Assembly: GCF_009792355.1 (NCBI RefSeq)
Contig: NZ_CP047045.1
Location: 2,010,501 to 2,074,500, forward strand
Direction of reading: 5' to 3'
From: Terricaulis silvestris
GTDB taxonomy: Bacteria; Pseudomonadota; Alphaproteobacteria; Caulobacterales; Aquidulcibacteraceae
Length of the DNA stretch: 64,000 nt
Numbering within the stretch: the first letter of the stretch is position 1; each line of letters starts with the position of its first letter. The notes beneath the pieces were generated by a model. The model was not told the origin of the DNA and did not search any database. It saw only the letters and a list, made by a program, of their open reading frames with translations. Below are positions 52,639-62,023 of this stretch, piece after piece. Both the position numbers and the translations under genes were made by a program.

Positions 52639-54819
52639 TCAGCCGTTCCAGTGCGCCAGCACCGCGAGCAGCAGCAGCGCCACAATGTTGGTGATCTTGA
52701 TCATCGGGTTCACAGCCGGACCAGCCGTATCCTTGTAGGGATCGCCGACCGTATCGCCCGTGACAGACGCCTTGTGCGCCTCGGAACCTTTCTTGTGAAC
52801 GACGCCGTCCTTGTCCTTGAAGCCGTCTTCAAAGCTCTTCTTGGCGTTGTCCCAAGCGCCGCCGCCAGACGTCATCGAGATGGCGACGAACAAGCCCGTC
52901 ACGATCACGCCGACCAGCAGCGCGCCGAGCGAAGCCAGCGCCATCGAGACACCGGCAATGGCCCAGATCACCAGGAACAACACGATCGGCGCCAACACCG
53001 GCAGCAAGGACGGCACGATCATTTCGCGGATCGCGGCTTGCGTCAGGATGTCGACCGCCCTGCCGTAATCCGGCTTCGCCGTGCGTTCCATGATGCCCGG
53101 AATTTCGCGGAACTGGCGGCGCACTTCGGCAACCACCGCTTCAGCCGCACGTCCAACCGCCGTCATCGACCAGCCGCCAAACAGGTAGGGCAGCAGGCCG
53201 CCTATGAACAATCCGACGATCACGTACGGATTGCTCAAGCTGAAGTCCGGCACCACGCCTTCGAAGAAGCGGAATTCCGCAGCGTTCGCGGCGTAGTACT
53301 TCAGGTCTTCCGTGTACGCAGCAAACAGCACCAGAGCACCGAGACCGGCCGAACCGATCGCATAGCCCTTGGTGACGGCCTTGGTCGTGTTGCCAACGGC
53401 GTCGAGCGCATCTGTCGTTTTGCGCACTTCCGGCGGCAGTTCGGCCATTTCGGCGATGCCGCCGGCGTTGTCCGTGACCGGACCAAACGCATCGAGCGCC
53501 ACCACGATGCCCGCGACCGAAAGCATGGCGGTGACCGCGATCGCGATGCCGAACAGGCCGGCAAGCGTGAACGTTGCGATAATGCCTGCAACGATGGTGA
53601 GCGCCGGCAGCGCCGTCGATTCCATCGAGACCGCGAGACCTTGGATCACGTTGGTGCCGTGACCCGAGACCGAGGCTTGCGCCACTGAACGGACCGGACG
53701 GAAGTTCGTGCCGGTATAATATTCCGTGATCCACACGATCGCGCCCGTGACAAGCAGACCGATCAGACCGCAGACGAAGAGATCTTGGCCAGTGATGTTC
53801 GCGAGTTCAGACGTCGCGCCGAGGCTTGGTGCGATAGAGCCCCAACCGACCGTGACTTGGAGTGCGGCGTAAAGACCAACGGCCGAAAGGACGCCAGCAA
53901 CGATGAGGCCCTTATAGAGCGCGCCCATGATGTTGTTGGACGGTCCGAGCTTCACAAAATACGTGCCGATAATCGAGGCGATGATCGCGATGCCGCCGAT
54001 CGCGAGCGGCAGCAGCATGATGGCCGATACTTCCGCCGCTTCGCGGAACAGGATCGAGCCCAGCACCATGGTCGCGACCGCCGTCACCGCGTAGGTTTCG
54101 AACAAGTCAGCAGCCATACCGGCGCAATCGCCGACGTTGTCGCCAACGTTGTCGGCGATGGTGGCGGGGTTGCGCGGATCGTCTTCGGGAATGCCAGCTT
54201 CAACCTTGCCGACCATGTCGCCGCCGACGTCCGCACCCTTGGTGAAGATGCCGCCGCCGAGACGGGCGAAGATCGAGATTAGCGAAGCGCCGAAGCCGAG
54301 CGCCACGAGCGAGTCGACAACGGTACGGCTGGTCGGTTCGTGGCCCAGCCATTGCGTCAACACGAGATAGTAGAACGCGACGCCAAACAGCGCACCGCCG
54401 GCCACGAGCATGCCCGTCACGGCGCCCGCCTTGAACGCCATCTTCAGGCCGCCCGCCAGCGAGTGGCGCGACGCTTCCGCCGTGCGCACGTTAGCTTGCA
54501 CCGAGACGTTCATACCGATGAAGCCGGCCGCGCCCGAAAGCACCGCGCCGATTATAAAGCCCACCGGGATCGTCCAGTTTTCGTGGATGGGCAAAAACGC
54601 GATCGTCAGCACGATCACAACGCCAACGCCGACCATCGCGATGGTGCGGTATTGGCGATTCAGGTAAGCACGCGCGCCTTCCTGGATCGCCGCGGCGATC
54701 TCTTTCATCCGGTCAGTGCCGGCGTCGGCCTTGGTGATGGCTTGGGTTTCGAGCCAGCCGTAGAGCGCGGCGATGACGCCGCTGGCTACGACCAGCCAAA
54801 GGATAAGTTCTTGGCTCAT
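52639..54819 (-). CDS. hppA: Membrane proton-pumping pyrophosphatase, K+-independent type
   Basis: Couples pyrophosphate hydrolysis to ion pumping; 726 residues from ATG 54819, about 16 membrane helices. The substrate site is [46 protein letters not shown], about residues 205-250. A second acid motif is [16 protein letters not shown]. The diagnostic helix reads [12 protein letters not shown]: a lysine and a threonine stand where potassium-dependent enzymes have alanine and glycine. This indicates the potassium-independent proton pump. The C-terminal [18 protein letters not shown] motif is intact. Confidence 0.96.
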   Translation of the reverse strand: MSQELILWLVVASGVIAALYGWLETQAITKADAGTDRMKEIAAAIQEGARAYLNRQYRTIAMVGVGVVIVLTIAFLPIHENWTIPVGFIIGAVLSGAAGFIGMNVSVQANVRTAEASRHSLAGGLKMAFKAGAVTGMLVAGGALFGVAFYYLVLTQWLGHEPTSRTVVDSLVALGFGASLISIFARLGGGIFTKGADVGGDMVGKVEAGIPEDDPRNPATIADNVGDNVGDCAGMAADLFETYAVTAVATMVLGSILFREAAEVSAIMLLPLAIGGIAIIASIIGTYFVKLGPSNNIMGALYKGLIVAGVLSAVGLYAALQVTVGWGSIAPSLGATSELANITGQDLFVCGLIGLLVTGAIVWITEYYTGTNFRPVRSVAQASVSGHGTNVIQGLAVSMESTALPALTIVAGIIATFTLAGLFGIAIAVTAMLSVAGIVVALDAFGPVTDNAGGIAEMAELPPEVRKTTDALDAVGNTTKAVTKGYAIGSAGLGALVLFAAYTEDLKYYAANAAEFRFFEGVVPDFSLSNPYVIVGLFIGGLLPYLFGGWSMTAVGRAAEAVVAEVRRQFREIPGIMERTAKPDYGRAVDILTQAAIREMIVPSLLPVLAPIVLFLVIWAIAGVSMALASLGALLVGVIVTGLFVAISMTSGGGAWDNAKKSFEDGFKDKDGVVHKKGSEAHKASVTGDTVGDPYKDTAGPAVNPMIKITNIVALLLLAVLAHWNG

Positions 54820-54983
54820 GGTACCTGTCCTGGGCGTGGGGAAGACCCGTGGCGCCGGTTGGGGAAATGGGTTGGCCGCCGCGCGACAGTCCGTCAGCGC
54901 TACGCTTCCCCCAGAGGTCGCGCGGGTTACTGCCAAAAACCGCGCTTTTAGGCAATGGACGGCTTAACGCAGGGCGGCCGTGC

Positions 54984-55454
54984 TCAGATGCCGGACCCTT
55001 GGCTGGAATAGGTCGCCACGATCTGGATGGGTCCGACCGCCCGCTCGCCCAGCGCCTGAACCGCTGCCGCGCGATAGACCTGCAGCGCTAAGGCCTCGTT
55101 GAGGGCGTTGTTGTTGTGCGGATCAGCCAAGTCGTTGGAGTGGCTAGCCCGAACCAGGGCGTCGCGCAGAAAATGAGCACGCTCGCGGGTGCGCCAGAGG
55201 TCGACTTGCGGCGCGATCTCAATCCGAAGCGACACGAATAGGTAATTGACGAGATGGCCATCTCGGACGACCGGCACCGCCAAGTACGGCGCATCCATGG
55301 AGCGCGCCGTGGTGGACGGTCCCTCTTCTTCCTTGGCCTTTTCCTTCTCCCCGCCGTGGCCGCCCCCGCCCGAAGCGTTGGCGAGGCCAGCAAGCAGCGT
55401 CGAAGCGATCATGGCCGCGGCGATGGCGCGGGCAACGGCGTGACTACGTTTCAT
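54984..55454 (-). CDS. Exported protein of unknown function
   Basis: The 156-residue product has a signal peptide (MIASTLLAGLANA) followed by a Gly/Lys/Glu-rich linker, HGGEKEKAKEEEG. A globular part opens YLAVPVVRDGHLVNYLFVSLRIEI and then has two helical segments, RTRERAHFLRDALVRASH and NALNEALALQVYRAAAVQA. It looks like a soluble periplasmic protein related to flagellar FliL-type or similar accessory domains in layout, but I cannot assign a family. It starts 36 bases after thiL ends and runs in the same direction. Confidence 0.75.
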   Translation of the reverse strand: MKRSHAVARAIAAAMIASTLLAGLANASGGGGHGGEKEKAKEEEGPSTTARSMDAPYLAVPVVRDGHLVNYLFVSLRIEIAPQVDLWRTRERAHFLRDALVRASHSNDLADPHNNNALNEALALQVYRAAAVQALGERAVGPIQIVATYSSQGSGI

Positions 55455-55490
55455 ACCGACGGAAAGTCCGCCGCATTGGTTAGCGAGAAG

Positions 55491-56564
55491 TTACCGGCCG
55501 AGCGTGTGACTGTAGCCCGCCGAAACGATCGGCACAGCCGCACCAGTTGCGTCAAGAACCTGAACACCCTCGCCTGCCTCGACCCAACCAATCCGCGACA
55601 GCCGCAGCGCCTGATCTCTTTCCGCAGCCGCAATGGCTTCGCGTTGCTCACGCGGCGCCGTGAACAGCACGACGTAGTCGTCGCCGCCGGTGATCAGCTT
55701 GCGGAAATCGCCGCCGGTGAAAGCCCAACGTTGCGCCGGGATCGAGAACGGAATGTCGTTGGCCGAGATCCTAATCGCGACGCCTGACGCCGCCGCCATC
55801 TTGGCTGCATCCGTTACCAGCCCGTCCGACACATCCATCGAAGCATTGGCAAAGCGCGCAACGATGTCCGCGCATTCGAGCCTAACGAACGGCGAGAGAT
55901 ACGCCGATTGAAGCCACGCGGCTTCAGCGTCGAACTTGTGGCCCGGCAAAGTCAGATAATCCGGCATCGCGTCGGCGAGCGCACGCGACTCCGCCTGTGC
56001 CAGCTCCTCATCGCGATCACGCCGCAAATCGTCGAACGCCATGGCCCCGCTGCGCAGTTGCAAGCCAAGCCACGCCGAGCCAATTTCACCGCCCACCAGC
56101 CAAACATCATCGCCAACCTTGGCGTCCGCCCGCGCAGGCGTACGCGCGCCAAGCGGTTCGCCGAACGCGGTGATCGACACCATCAGCGGCCCCGGAGTCG
56201 ACGTCGTGTCGCCGCCAATCAGCGCGACTCCGAAATGCTTGAGGTCCCGGCCCAGCGCTTCAGCGAAGACGGCGATCTGATCCGACGGACGATCTTTTGG
56301 CCAAACCAGCGTCAGTAGCGCGGCGGTCGGCTTGGCGCCCTTTGCCACCAGGTCCGAAATGTTCACCCGCAACGCCTTCATCGCGATCGTTTCGATCGGA
56401 TCGTCGGCGAGGAAATGTACGCCTTCGACGATGGCGTCTGTGGTCACAACAAGCGCGCCGCGCGCCTCCAGCACCGCCACATCATCGGCGAGCGCGCGGG
56501 CGCCGGCGTGCGTCGCCAGCGGCGCGAACAGATCGCGAATAATTTGGAACTCGTTGGCGGCCAT
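55491..56564 (-). CDS. thiL: Thiamine-monophosphate kinase
   Basis: Phosphorylates thiamine monophosphate to the diphosphate. The 357-residue PurM-like enzyme has the ADDVAVLEARGALVVTTDAIVEGVHFL opening. Other metal and ATP motifs are GVALIGGDTTSTPG and ASMDVSDGLVTDAAKMAAAS. The C-terminal GGDDYVVLF segment completes the fold. It lies 11 bases after nusB in the rib-nusB-thiL cluster, a common alphaproteobacterial order. Confidence 0.95.
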   Translation of the reverse strand: MAANEFQIIRDLFAPLATHAGARALADDVAVLEARGALVVTTDAIVEGVHFLADDPIETIAMKALRVNISDLVAKGAKPTAALLTLVWPKDRPSDQIAVFAEALGRDLKHFGVALIGGDTTSTPGPLMVSITAFGEPLGARTPARADAKVGDDVWLVGGEIGSAWLGLQLRSGAMAFDDLRRDRDEELAQAESRALADAMPDYLTLPGHKFDAEAAWLQSAYLSPFVRLECADIVARFANASMDVSDGLVTDAAKMAAASGVAIRISANDIPFSIPAQRWAFTGGDFRKLITGGDDYVVLFTAPREQREAIAAAERDQALRLSRIGWVEAGEGVQVLDATGAAVPIVSAGYSHTLGR

Positions 56565-56575
56565 TTGGCTCGCGC

Positions 56576-57043
56576 TTATGCGCCTTGTTCGCCCGAACGC
56601 AAGTCACGCGCGGCAGCATCTAATGCCGCATTGATAAAGCCCGGCTCCGGCCCTTCGAAGAACGACTTCGCGATATCCACGTATTCGTTGATCACCACGG
56701 CCGTCGGCGTGTCGCGCTGCTGCTCCAGCTCGGCGGCGCCGGCGCGAAGAATGGCGCGCGCCACGGCGTCGAGGCGATCCAGCCGCCAGCCTTTACTGAG
56801 ATGACGCGCGATGGCGCGGTCCAAGGTAGCCTGTCGCTCTACGGCCTTCTCGATCAAGACTTTGAAGAGTTCGAGATCGCCTTCGCTCTCGGTGTAGGTC
56901 GCCTCAGTCTCGCGCGGCAATTTGCCAGCGACAAAGTCTGCGATCACATCGGCGGTCGAAGCGCCGGAGACCTCCATCTGATACAGCGCCTGCACCGCGC
57001 CCAAGCGAGCAGCGCGCCGCGATGCAATCTCCGCCTGGTTCAT
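56576..57043 (-). CDS. nusB: Transcription antitermination factor NusB
   Basis: All-helical RNA-binding factor for rRNA antitermination; 155 residues. ARLGAVQALYQMEVSGAS at the N-terminus, LDRAIARHLSKGWRLDRLDAVARAILRAGAAEL and PTAVVINEYVDIAKSFF at the C-terminus are the family pattern. The ATG overlaps the ribH stop by four bases. Confidence 0.95.
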   Translation of the reverse strand: MNQAEIASRRAARLGAVQALYQMEVSGASTADVIADFVAGKLPRETEATYTESEGDLELFKVLIEKAVERQATLDRAIARHLSKGWRLDRLDAVARAILRAGAAELEQQRDTPTAVVINEYVDIAKSFFEGPEPGFINAALDAAARDLRSGEQGA

Positions 57044-57516
57044 CGCGGCAGCTCAGCGAAATGCCGCTTTAGCGCAATCATCGCCAACGCCGCACGCGCG
57101 CTCTCGCCGCCCTTGTCGCCACGCCCCGGGTCGGCGCGCTCTTCGGCCTGCGCCAGCGTGTTCACAGTGAGAATGCCGTAGCCGATCGCGAGCCCTTCGC
57201 GCACCGTTAGATCCATCAATCCGCGCGCGTTTTCACCGCAGACGTAATCGTAATGGCTGGTCTCACCACGCACGACGCAGCCGAGCGCGAGATAGCCGTC
57301 CCAGCTTTCCGTTTTGGCCGCCAACGCAATCGCCGCCGGAATCTCAAATGCACCCGGCACGAACACGCGATCTAGCGTCGCTTTCGCGTCTTCCGCCGCC
57401 GCTTCCGCGCCGCGCTGCATCATGTCGGCGACGCCATTGTAGTAGGGAGAAATCACCATCAGCAGCCGCGCGCCAGGCACGCTGGCGACCGGGAATTTTT
57501 CAACGTCGGTTTTCAC
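57040..57516 (-). CDS. ribH: 6,7-dimethyl-8-ribityllumazine synthase
   Basis: Penultimate step of riboflavin synthesis; 158 residues. I choose GTG 57516, which overlaps the ribB stop (GTGA) like the other joints of this cluster; a TTG at 57534 is the alternative. Motifs are SPYYNGVADMM, VPGAFEIPAAIAL, ALGCVVRGETSHYDYV with the catalytic histidine, and a C-terminal KGGESARAAL. It is coupled to ribB and nusB. Confidence 0.94.
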   Translation of the reverse strand: MKTDVEKFPVASVPGARLLMVISPYYNGVADMMQRGAEAAAEDAKATLDRVFVPGAFEIPAAIALAAKTESWDGYLALGCVVRGETSHYDYVCGENARGLMDLTVREGLAIGYGILTVNTLAQAEERADPGRGDKGGESARAALAMIALKRHFAELPR

Positions 57517-58640
57517 GACTTGAATCCGCGCCAACCGTCGATCGACAGCCCATAGCCTTCCAGCCCCACCAGCTTCTGCGGCGCGCCCGCCAGCACCGTC
57601 ATACGCCCGACCCCTAGTTCGCGCAGGATCTGCGACCCCAAGCCGATCACGCGGCGCATGTCATCTTCCTCGAACTCTAGCGGCTCACCCGACAAACGAC
57701 GCGACAACGCATCCGGCACCAAGTCGCGCAACAGCACCACAACGCCTGCGCCTTCCGCTTCGATCTCTGCCACCGCGCGCTCGACCAACCCAGCGCGCGC
57801 GCCATAGCCGCCCATCACGTCAGCAGCGAAATCAATGCGATGCACGCGAACGAGCGACGACTTATCCGCCCCGATCTCGCCCTTCACCAGAGCAGCGTGC
57901 TCAACGCCATCCAGCTTGTTGCGAAACACGACGAGCTTGAAGTCCTTGCCGCCGCGCACCTCAAACGGCGCCTCGGCAACCTTCTCAACCAAGCGCTCTT
58001 GCACGCGGCGGTACGCGATCAGTTCATCGATCGCGCCAATCTTCAGATTATGGAACTGCGCGAACGCGACCAGCTCAGGCAGCCGCGCCATGGTCCCGTC
58101 GTCGTTCATAATCTCGCAGATCACCGCCGACGGGTTCAGCCCCGCCGCACGAGAAATATCGACGCTCGCTTCCGTATGCCCAGCGCGAACCAAAGTGCCG
58201 CCCTCACGCGCCGTCAGCGGAAACACGTGGCCAGGCGAAACGATATCGCGACGGTCCTTCGTTGGATCGATCGCGGTTGCGATGGTTAGCGCACGATCGT
58301 GCGCGGAGATGCCGGTGGACACGCCCTCACGCGCCTCGATCGATACCGTGAAGGCCGTACCCATCCGCGTCTGATTGCGCGGCGTCATCGGATCGAGCCC
58401 CAGCGTCTCCGCCCGCTCCGGCGTCAGCGCCAGGCAGATCAGGCCACGCCCGTGCTTGGCCATAAAGTTCACTTGCGCCGGCGTCGCGAACTGCGCGGGG
58501 ATGACGAGATCGCCTTCGTTCTCGCGATCCTCTTCGTCGATCAGGATGAACATGCGCCCCTCGCGCGCTTCCTCGATAATCTCGGGGACCGACGAGATCG
58601 CGCGCTTGAACTCAGAAATGGCAGACGGCTTGGCCGTCAT
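57513..58640 (-). CDS. ribB: 3,4-dihydroxy-2-butanone-4-phosphate synthase with degenerate RibA-like domain
   Basis: Converts ribulose 5-phosphate to dihydroxybutanone phosphate. The 375-residue protein has an intact RibB half, about residues 15-215. It shows MFILIDEEDRENEGDLVIPA, HGRGLICLALTPERAE, AHDRALTIATAIDP, and HTEASVDISRAAGL. The second half resembles GTP cyclohydrolase II in layout but lacks the zinc cysteines of the ECLTGD/RCDCG region and the RGxGIG arginine loop, here LLRDLVPDAL. It is thus like RibBX proteins, whose second domain is not a cyclohydrolase. Overlaps join it to ribE and ribH. Confidence 0.92.
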   Translation of the reverse strand: MTAKPSAISEFKRAISSVPEIIEEAREGRMFILIDEEDRENEGDLVIPAQFATPAQVNFMAKHGRGLICLALTPERAETLGLDPMTPRNQTRMGTAFTVSIEAREGVSTGISAHDRALTIATAIDPTKDRRDIVSPGHVFPLTAREGGTLVRAGHTEASVDISRAAGLNPSAVICEIMNDDGTMARLPELVAFAQFHNLKIGAIDELIAYRRVQERLVEKVAEAPFEVRGGKDFKLVVFRNKLDGVEHAALVKGEIGADKSSLVRVHRIDFAADVMGGYGARAGLVERAVAEIEAEGAGVVVLLRDLVPDALSRRLSGEPLEFEEDDMRRVIGLGSQILRELGVGRMTVLAGAPQKLVGLEGYGLSIDGWRGFKS

Positions 58641-59248
58641 GTGTTTCTCCGCGCTTCGATGATACGCGCCGCATAGCGCGCCATCATGTCCGCTTCCAGG
58701 TTCACCTTATCGCCCGCTTTGAGCTTCGACAAAGTCGTAACGCTCCAGGTATGCGGAATGATCAGCACGCCGAAGCCCCGATCATCGACTTCGTTCACCG
58801 TCAGCGACACGCCAGCAATCGCAATCGAGCCCTTGGACGCGATGAGTGGCGAAATCTCATGAGGCGGCTTGATCTGAATCCGCCAGCCCTCGCCGTCTTG
58901 GCTGATCGAGAGCACTTCGCCTAAACCGTCGACGTGCCCCAGCACCATGTGCCCGCCCAATTCGTCGCCGACGCGAAGCGAGCGCTCCAGATTCACCTTG
59001 TCGCCTTCGGCAAGCGAACCCAGCGTGGTCAGCGCCAAACTCTCCGCCGCCACTTCCACGACGTGCCTCATGCCGCCTTGCTGCCCGCTCGTCTCCACCA
59101 CCGTGAGACAGCAACCATCGTGCGAAATGCTAGCGCCGATCTCCACGCCCGCGGGATCGTACGAACTCGCAATTGTGAGGCGCACGAGACCAGGCAAGCG
59201 CTCGACCGCCTTCACCTCTCCAAGCGCGCTGACAATCCCAGTGAACAT
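58637..59248 (-). CDS. ribE: Riboflavin synthase alpha chain
   Basis: Final step of riboflavin synthesis, dismutating two lumazine molecules; 203 residues. The duplicated barrel is visible: MFTGIVSALGEVKAVERL opens the first, and GHMVLGHVDGLGEVL opens the second. The catalytic region with ISHDGCCLTVVE appears in the first barrel and GSIAIAGVSLTVNEV in the second. It ends overlapping ribB and starts nine bases after ribD. Confidence 0.95.
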   Translation of the reverse strand: MFTGIVSALGEVKAVERLPGLVRLTIASSYDPAGVEIGASISHDGCCLTVVETSGQQGGMRHVVEVAAESLALTTLGSLAEGDKVNLERSLRVGDELGGHMVLGHVDGLGEVLSISQDGEGWRIQIKPPHEISPLIASKGSIAIAGVSLTVNEVDDRGFGVLIIPHTWSVTTLSKLKAGDKVNLEADMMARYAARIIEARRNT

Positions 59249-59257
59249 GAATCTCTC

Positions 59258-59923
59258 TTACGAGGCCCGCTCGTAGCTTTCCCACACATCGGGGCCAAGC
59301 TCGCGCAATGCAACGCGGGTGAGGCGTGGCGCATCCGCAAGCCTGTCCAGCGCCAATGCCGCGACGGCAGGGCGGCCTTCCTCGCCCAGCACCATCGGCG
59401 CCCGGAACCACTCAAGCCGATCCACCAGCCCGCCCTGGATCAAACTAGCGGCCAACTTGCCGCCACCCTCGACCAGCACCCGCTGCACGCCGTCAGCCGC
59501 GAGCTGCAACAGCGCCTCAGACGCATCCACGCCGCCAGCACCGCGCGGCACCACCGCGACACGCGCGCCAGCCGATTGCAGCCCAGCACGACGTTCGAAC
59601 TCCGCATCCTCCGCACCGATCACCAGCAGCGGCGCTTGGGCGAGCGTCTCGAACAAGCGCCCCGCCGGCGGCAGATTGAGATTGCTGTCCAGCACCACGC
59701 GCAACGGTTGCTTCGCCGGCGGTGGATCGGTGCGCGCCAACAGCTCCGGATCGTCCGCCCAGGCCGTGCCGGCGCCGATCATCACCGCATCATGGTTCGC
59801 ACGGAGCTTCTGCACTTCTGCGCGCGCCAGCTCGCCCGTGATCCAACGGCTCTCGCCCGACGCGGTCGCAATGCGCCCGTCGAGCGAAGTCGCAAGTTTC
59901 AAAGTGACGTAAGGGCGAACCAT
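59258..59923 (-). CDS. ribD: Riboflavin biosynthesis reductase domain (RibD C-terminal only)
   Basis: The 221-residue product starts at ATG 59923 (MVRPYVTLKLATSLDGRIA) and contains just the NADPH-dependent reductase domain: KLATSLDGRIATASGESRWITGELARAEV, then DAVMIGAGTAWADDPEL and VLVEGGGKLAASLIQGGLVD. The zinc deaminase domain (HAE and PCxxxG motifs) that precedes it in ordinary RibD is absent; the upstream 73 bases hold a large hairpin and then nrdR. The ribosome site is poor. Deaminase activity must come from another gene. Whether this is a loss or a stable split cannot be told from one genome. Confidence 0.88.
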   Translation of the reverse strand: MVRPYVTLKLATSLDGRIATASGESRWITGELARAEVQKLRANHDAVMIGAGTAWADDPELLARTDPPPAKQPLRVVLDSNLNLPPAGRLFETLAQAPLLVIGAEDAEFERRAGLQSAGARVAVVPRGAGGVDASEALLQLAADGVQRVLVEGGGKLAASLIQGGLVDRLEWFRAPMVLGEEGRPAVAALALDRLADAPRLTRVALRELGPDVWESYERAS

Positions 59924-59929
59924 GCTCGC

Positions 59930-59998
59930 AATATGGACCGCCGGCGCCCTCGCCGGCCAGCGCCGAAGCATGCCGGCGAGGCGCCGGCGGTCCATATT
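59930..59998. repeat. Long near-perfect inverted repeat between nrdR and ribD
   Basis: A 28-base left arm (59930-59957) and a 27-base right arm (59972-59998) pair perfectly apart from one extra C, around a 14-base loop. The arms are GC-rich with AATATGG at the outer ends. The right arm reaches into the nrdR stop codon, and the left arm ends six bases from the ribD ATG. There is no T tract, so it is not a classic terminator. It may be a REP-like element or an mRNA processing structure. Confidence 0.9.
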
Positions 59999-60461
59999 AC
60001 CCGCGCTTGGGCGACTTCTCGGCTTCTTCGATGAAGTCCGCGAAGTCCGACGCTTCGCTGAAATCACGATAGACCGACGCGTAGCGGACGTAGGCCACGG
60101 TATCGAGGTTGCGTAGCGCCTCCATCACCATGCCGCCGATCACCTCCGACGTGATCTCGCTCTCGCCCTGGCTCTCAAGCTTGCGAACAATACCGGATAT
60201 CATCTGTTCGATCTGATCCTGCTCGATCGGGCGCTTCCGGAGCGCGATGGAGAGCGAGCGCGCCAGCTTGTCGCGATCGAACGGCACGCGCCGGCCCGAG
60301 CGCTTCAGCACCACCAGATCGCGCAATTGCACCCGCTCGAACGTCGTGAAACGCGAGCCGCACTTGTCGCATTGGCGCCGGCGCCGGATCGCGGCGCCGT
60401 CCTCAGTCGGACGGCTGTCCTTCACCTGGGTGTCTTCGTTCTGACAAAACGGGCAGCGCAT
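59997..60461 (-). CDS. nrdR: Transcriptional repressor NrdR
   Basis: Zinc-ribbon and ATP-cone repressor of ribonucleotide reductase genes; 154 residues. The zinc ribbon has [22 protein letters not shown] and [12 protein letters not shown]. The ATP-cone begins [20 protein letters not shown]. The Ala/Tyr segment [15 protein letters not shown] follows. All is as expected. The stop codon lies in the right arm of the inverted repeat before ribD. Confidence 0.97.
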   Translation of the reverse strand: MRCPFCQNEDTQVKDSRPTEDGAAIRRRRQCDKCGSRFTTFERVQLRDLVVLKRSGRRVPFDRDKLARSLSIALRKRPIEQDQIEQMISGIVRKLESQGESEITSEVIGGMVMEALRNLDTVAYVRYASVYRDFSEASDFADFIEEAEKSPKRG

Positions 60462-60504
60462 TCGGCGGACTCCCGGCGGGCAGCCGAATCAGCGCCGCGC
60501 CGCC

Positions 60505-61854
60505 TCAAGTGTAGATGGGAAACCGCGCCGTGAGTTGTTCGACCTTGGCGGCAACTGCAGCTTCGACCGAGGAATTGTCCCCGTTCGTTCCCTGCAAGCC
60601 GTCCAAAACTTCACAGATCAGGTCCGCCACTTGGCGGAATTCCGCCGGGCCAAACCCGCGCGTCGTGCACGCGGGTGAGCCCAACCGGATGCCGCTCGTA
60701 ACAAACGGCTTTTCCGGATCGAACGGGATGCCGTTCTTATTGGTGGTGATCGACGCGTTCTCCAGCGAATGCTCGGCCACCTTACCGGTGGCGCGCTTCG
60801 GCCGCAGATCGACCAGCATGACGTGGCTGTCGGTGCCGCCCGAGACGACCGCGAGGCCGTTCTCGATCAGCCGCGCCGCCAACGCGCGCGCGTTTTCGAG
60901 CGTGCGTTGGGCATAGAGCTTGAATTCCGGCTGCAGCGCTTCGCCGAAGCTCACGGCCTTCGCCGCAATGACATGCATCAGCGGCCCGCCCTGCAAGCCA
61001 GGGAAAACCGCTGAGTTGATGCGTTTGCCGATCTCTTCGTCGTTCGAGAGGATCATGCCGCCGCGCGGGCCCCGCAACGTTTTGTGGGTCGTCGTCGTGA
61101 CCACGTGCGCATGCGGCAGAGGAGACGGATAGACGCCGCCCGCAATGAGCCCCGCATAGTGGGCCATATCCACCATCAGGATCGCGCCGATTTCATCGGC
61201 AATTTCGCGGAAGCGCTTGAAATCGATGTGCCGCGAATAGGCGCTCGCGCCCGCCAGGATCAGCTTCGGCTTCTCGCGATGCGCAATTTCGCGGACCTCA
61301 TCCATGTCGATCAGATGATCGTCCGGCCGCACGCCGTACGCGACAGGATTGAACCACTTGCCCGAGATGTTCACCGGCGAGCCGTGCGTCAGGTGACCCC
61401 CGCACGCCAGATCCATGCCCAGGAACTTATCGCCCGGCTGCAGCAGCGCGAAGAACACAGCTTGGTTCGCGTTCGCGCCCGAGTGCGGCTGCACGTTGGC
61501 GAATTTGCAATCGAACAGACGCTTGGCCCGGTCGATGGCGAGGCGCTCGACTTCATCCACGAACTCGCAGCCACCATAATAGCGGCGGCCCGGATAGCCC
61601 TCCGCGTACTTGTTCGTAAGAACCGAGCCTTGCGCCTCCAACACCGCCTTCGAGACGATGTTCTCGGACGCAATCAGCTCGAGCTGGCGCTGTTGGCGCT
61701 GCAGCTCGGCGTCGATCGACGCCTTGACGTCATGATCCACGCGCTCGAGCGCCGCCTCGAAGAAACGGTCGCGTTCACCGGCGGAGCGTCCCGCGGCCTG
61801 CATCATGCCAGTTCTCACCATTCGTCTGGGTCCGCCGAGATTCGGCTCGCCCAT
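60505..61854 (-). CDS. glyA: Serine hydroxymethyltransferase
   Basis: PLP enzyme interconverting serine and glycine with folate. The start is uncertain: ATG 61854 (seven bases after GGAG) gives 449 residues with a Met-rich N-terminal extension, while an internal ATG at 61806 would give the standard length. Motifs are [41 protein letters not shown], the Schiff-base segment [16 protein letters not shown], and [15 protein letters not shown]. It is divergent from mucR and 43 bases downstream of nrdR reading direction, so order is glyA then nrdR. Confidence 0.95.
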   Translation of the reverse strand: MGEPNLGGPRRMVRTGMMQAAGRSAGERDRFFEAALERVDHDVKASIDAELQRQQRQLELIASENIVSKAVLEAQGSVLTNKYAEGYPGRRYYGGCEFVDEVERLAIDRAKRLFDCKFANVQPHSGANANQAVFFALLQPGDKFLGMDLACGGHLTHGSPVNISGKWFNPVAYGVRPDDHLIDMDEVREIAHREKPKLILAGASAYSRHIDFKRFREIADEIGAILMVDMAHYAGLIAGGVYPSPLPHAHVVTTTTHKTLRGPRGGMILSNDEEIGKRINSAVFPGLQGGPLMHVIAAKAVSFGEALQPEFKLYAQRTLENARALAARLIENGLAVVSGGTDSHVMLVDLRPKRATGKVAEHSLENASITTNKNGIPFDPEKPFVTSGIRLGSPACTTRGFGPAEFRQVADLICEVLDGLQGTNGDNSSVEAAVAAKVEQLTARFPIYT

Positions 61855-62023
61855 CATAATTCTCCGCACCGATGTAAGCAAAGCGCGGGATTTCCCAAGG
61901 GTGAGGCGCGACTTCTGTAAATATCGCGAAGCTAAACGGGTTAGACCGATAGTAATACTTGCCAGAAATACCGCAAACCGCGTATAGCGGCGCTGAGGGC
62001 ATTGTATTAGCTAGGAAATTCGC

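Noticed and set aside
59924-59996. Possible remnant of the RibD deaminase domain
   Set aside because: The interval is only 73 bases and is filled by the inverted repeat; no HAE or PCxxxG motif is present in any frame.
60462-60504. FMN riboswitch upstream of the riboflavin genes
   Set aside because: The cluster genes overlap or are nearly contiguous, and no conserved RFN-element blocks were seen before nrdR, ribD or ribB.
61084-61920. Plus-strand 278-codon open frame opposite glyA
   Set aside because: Arg/Leu-rich shadow of a clear serine hydroxymethyltransferase gene.
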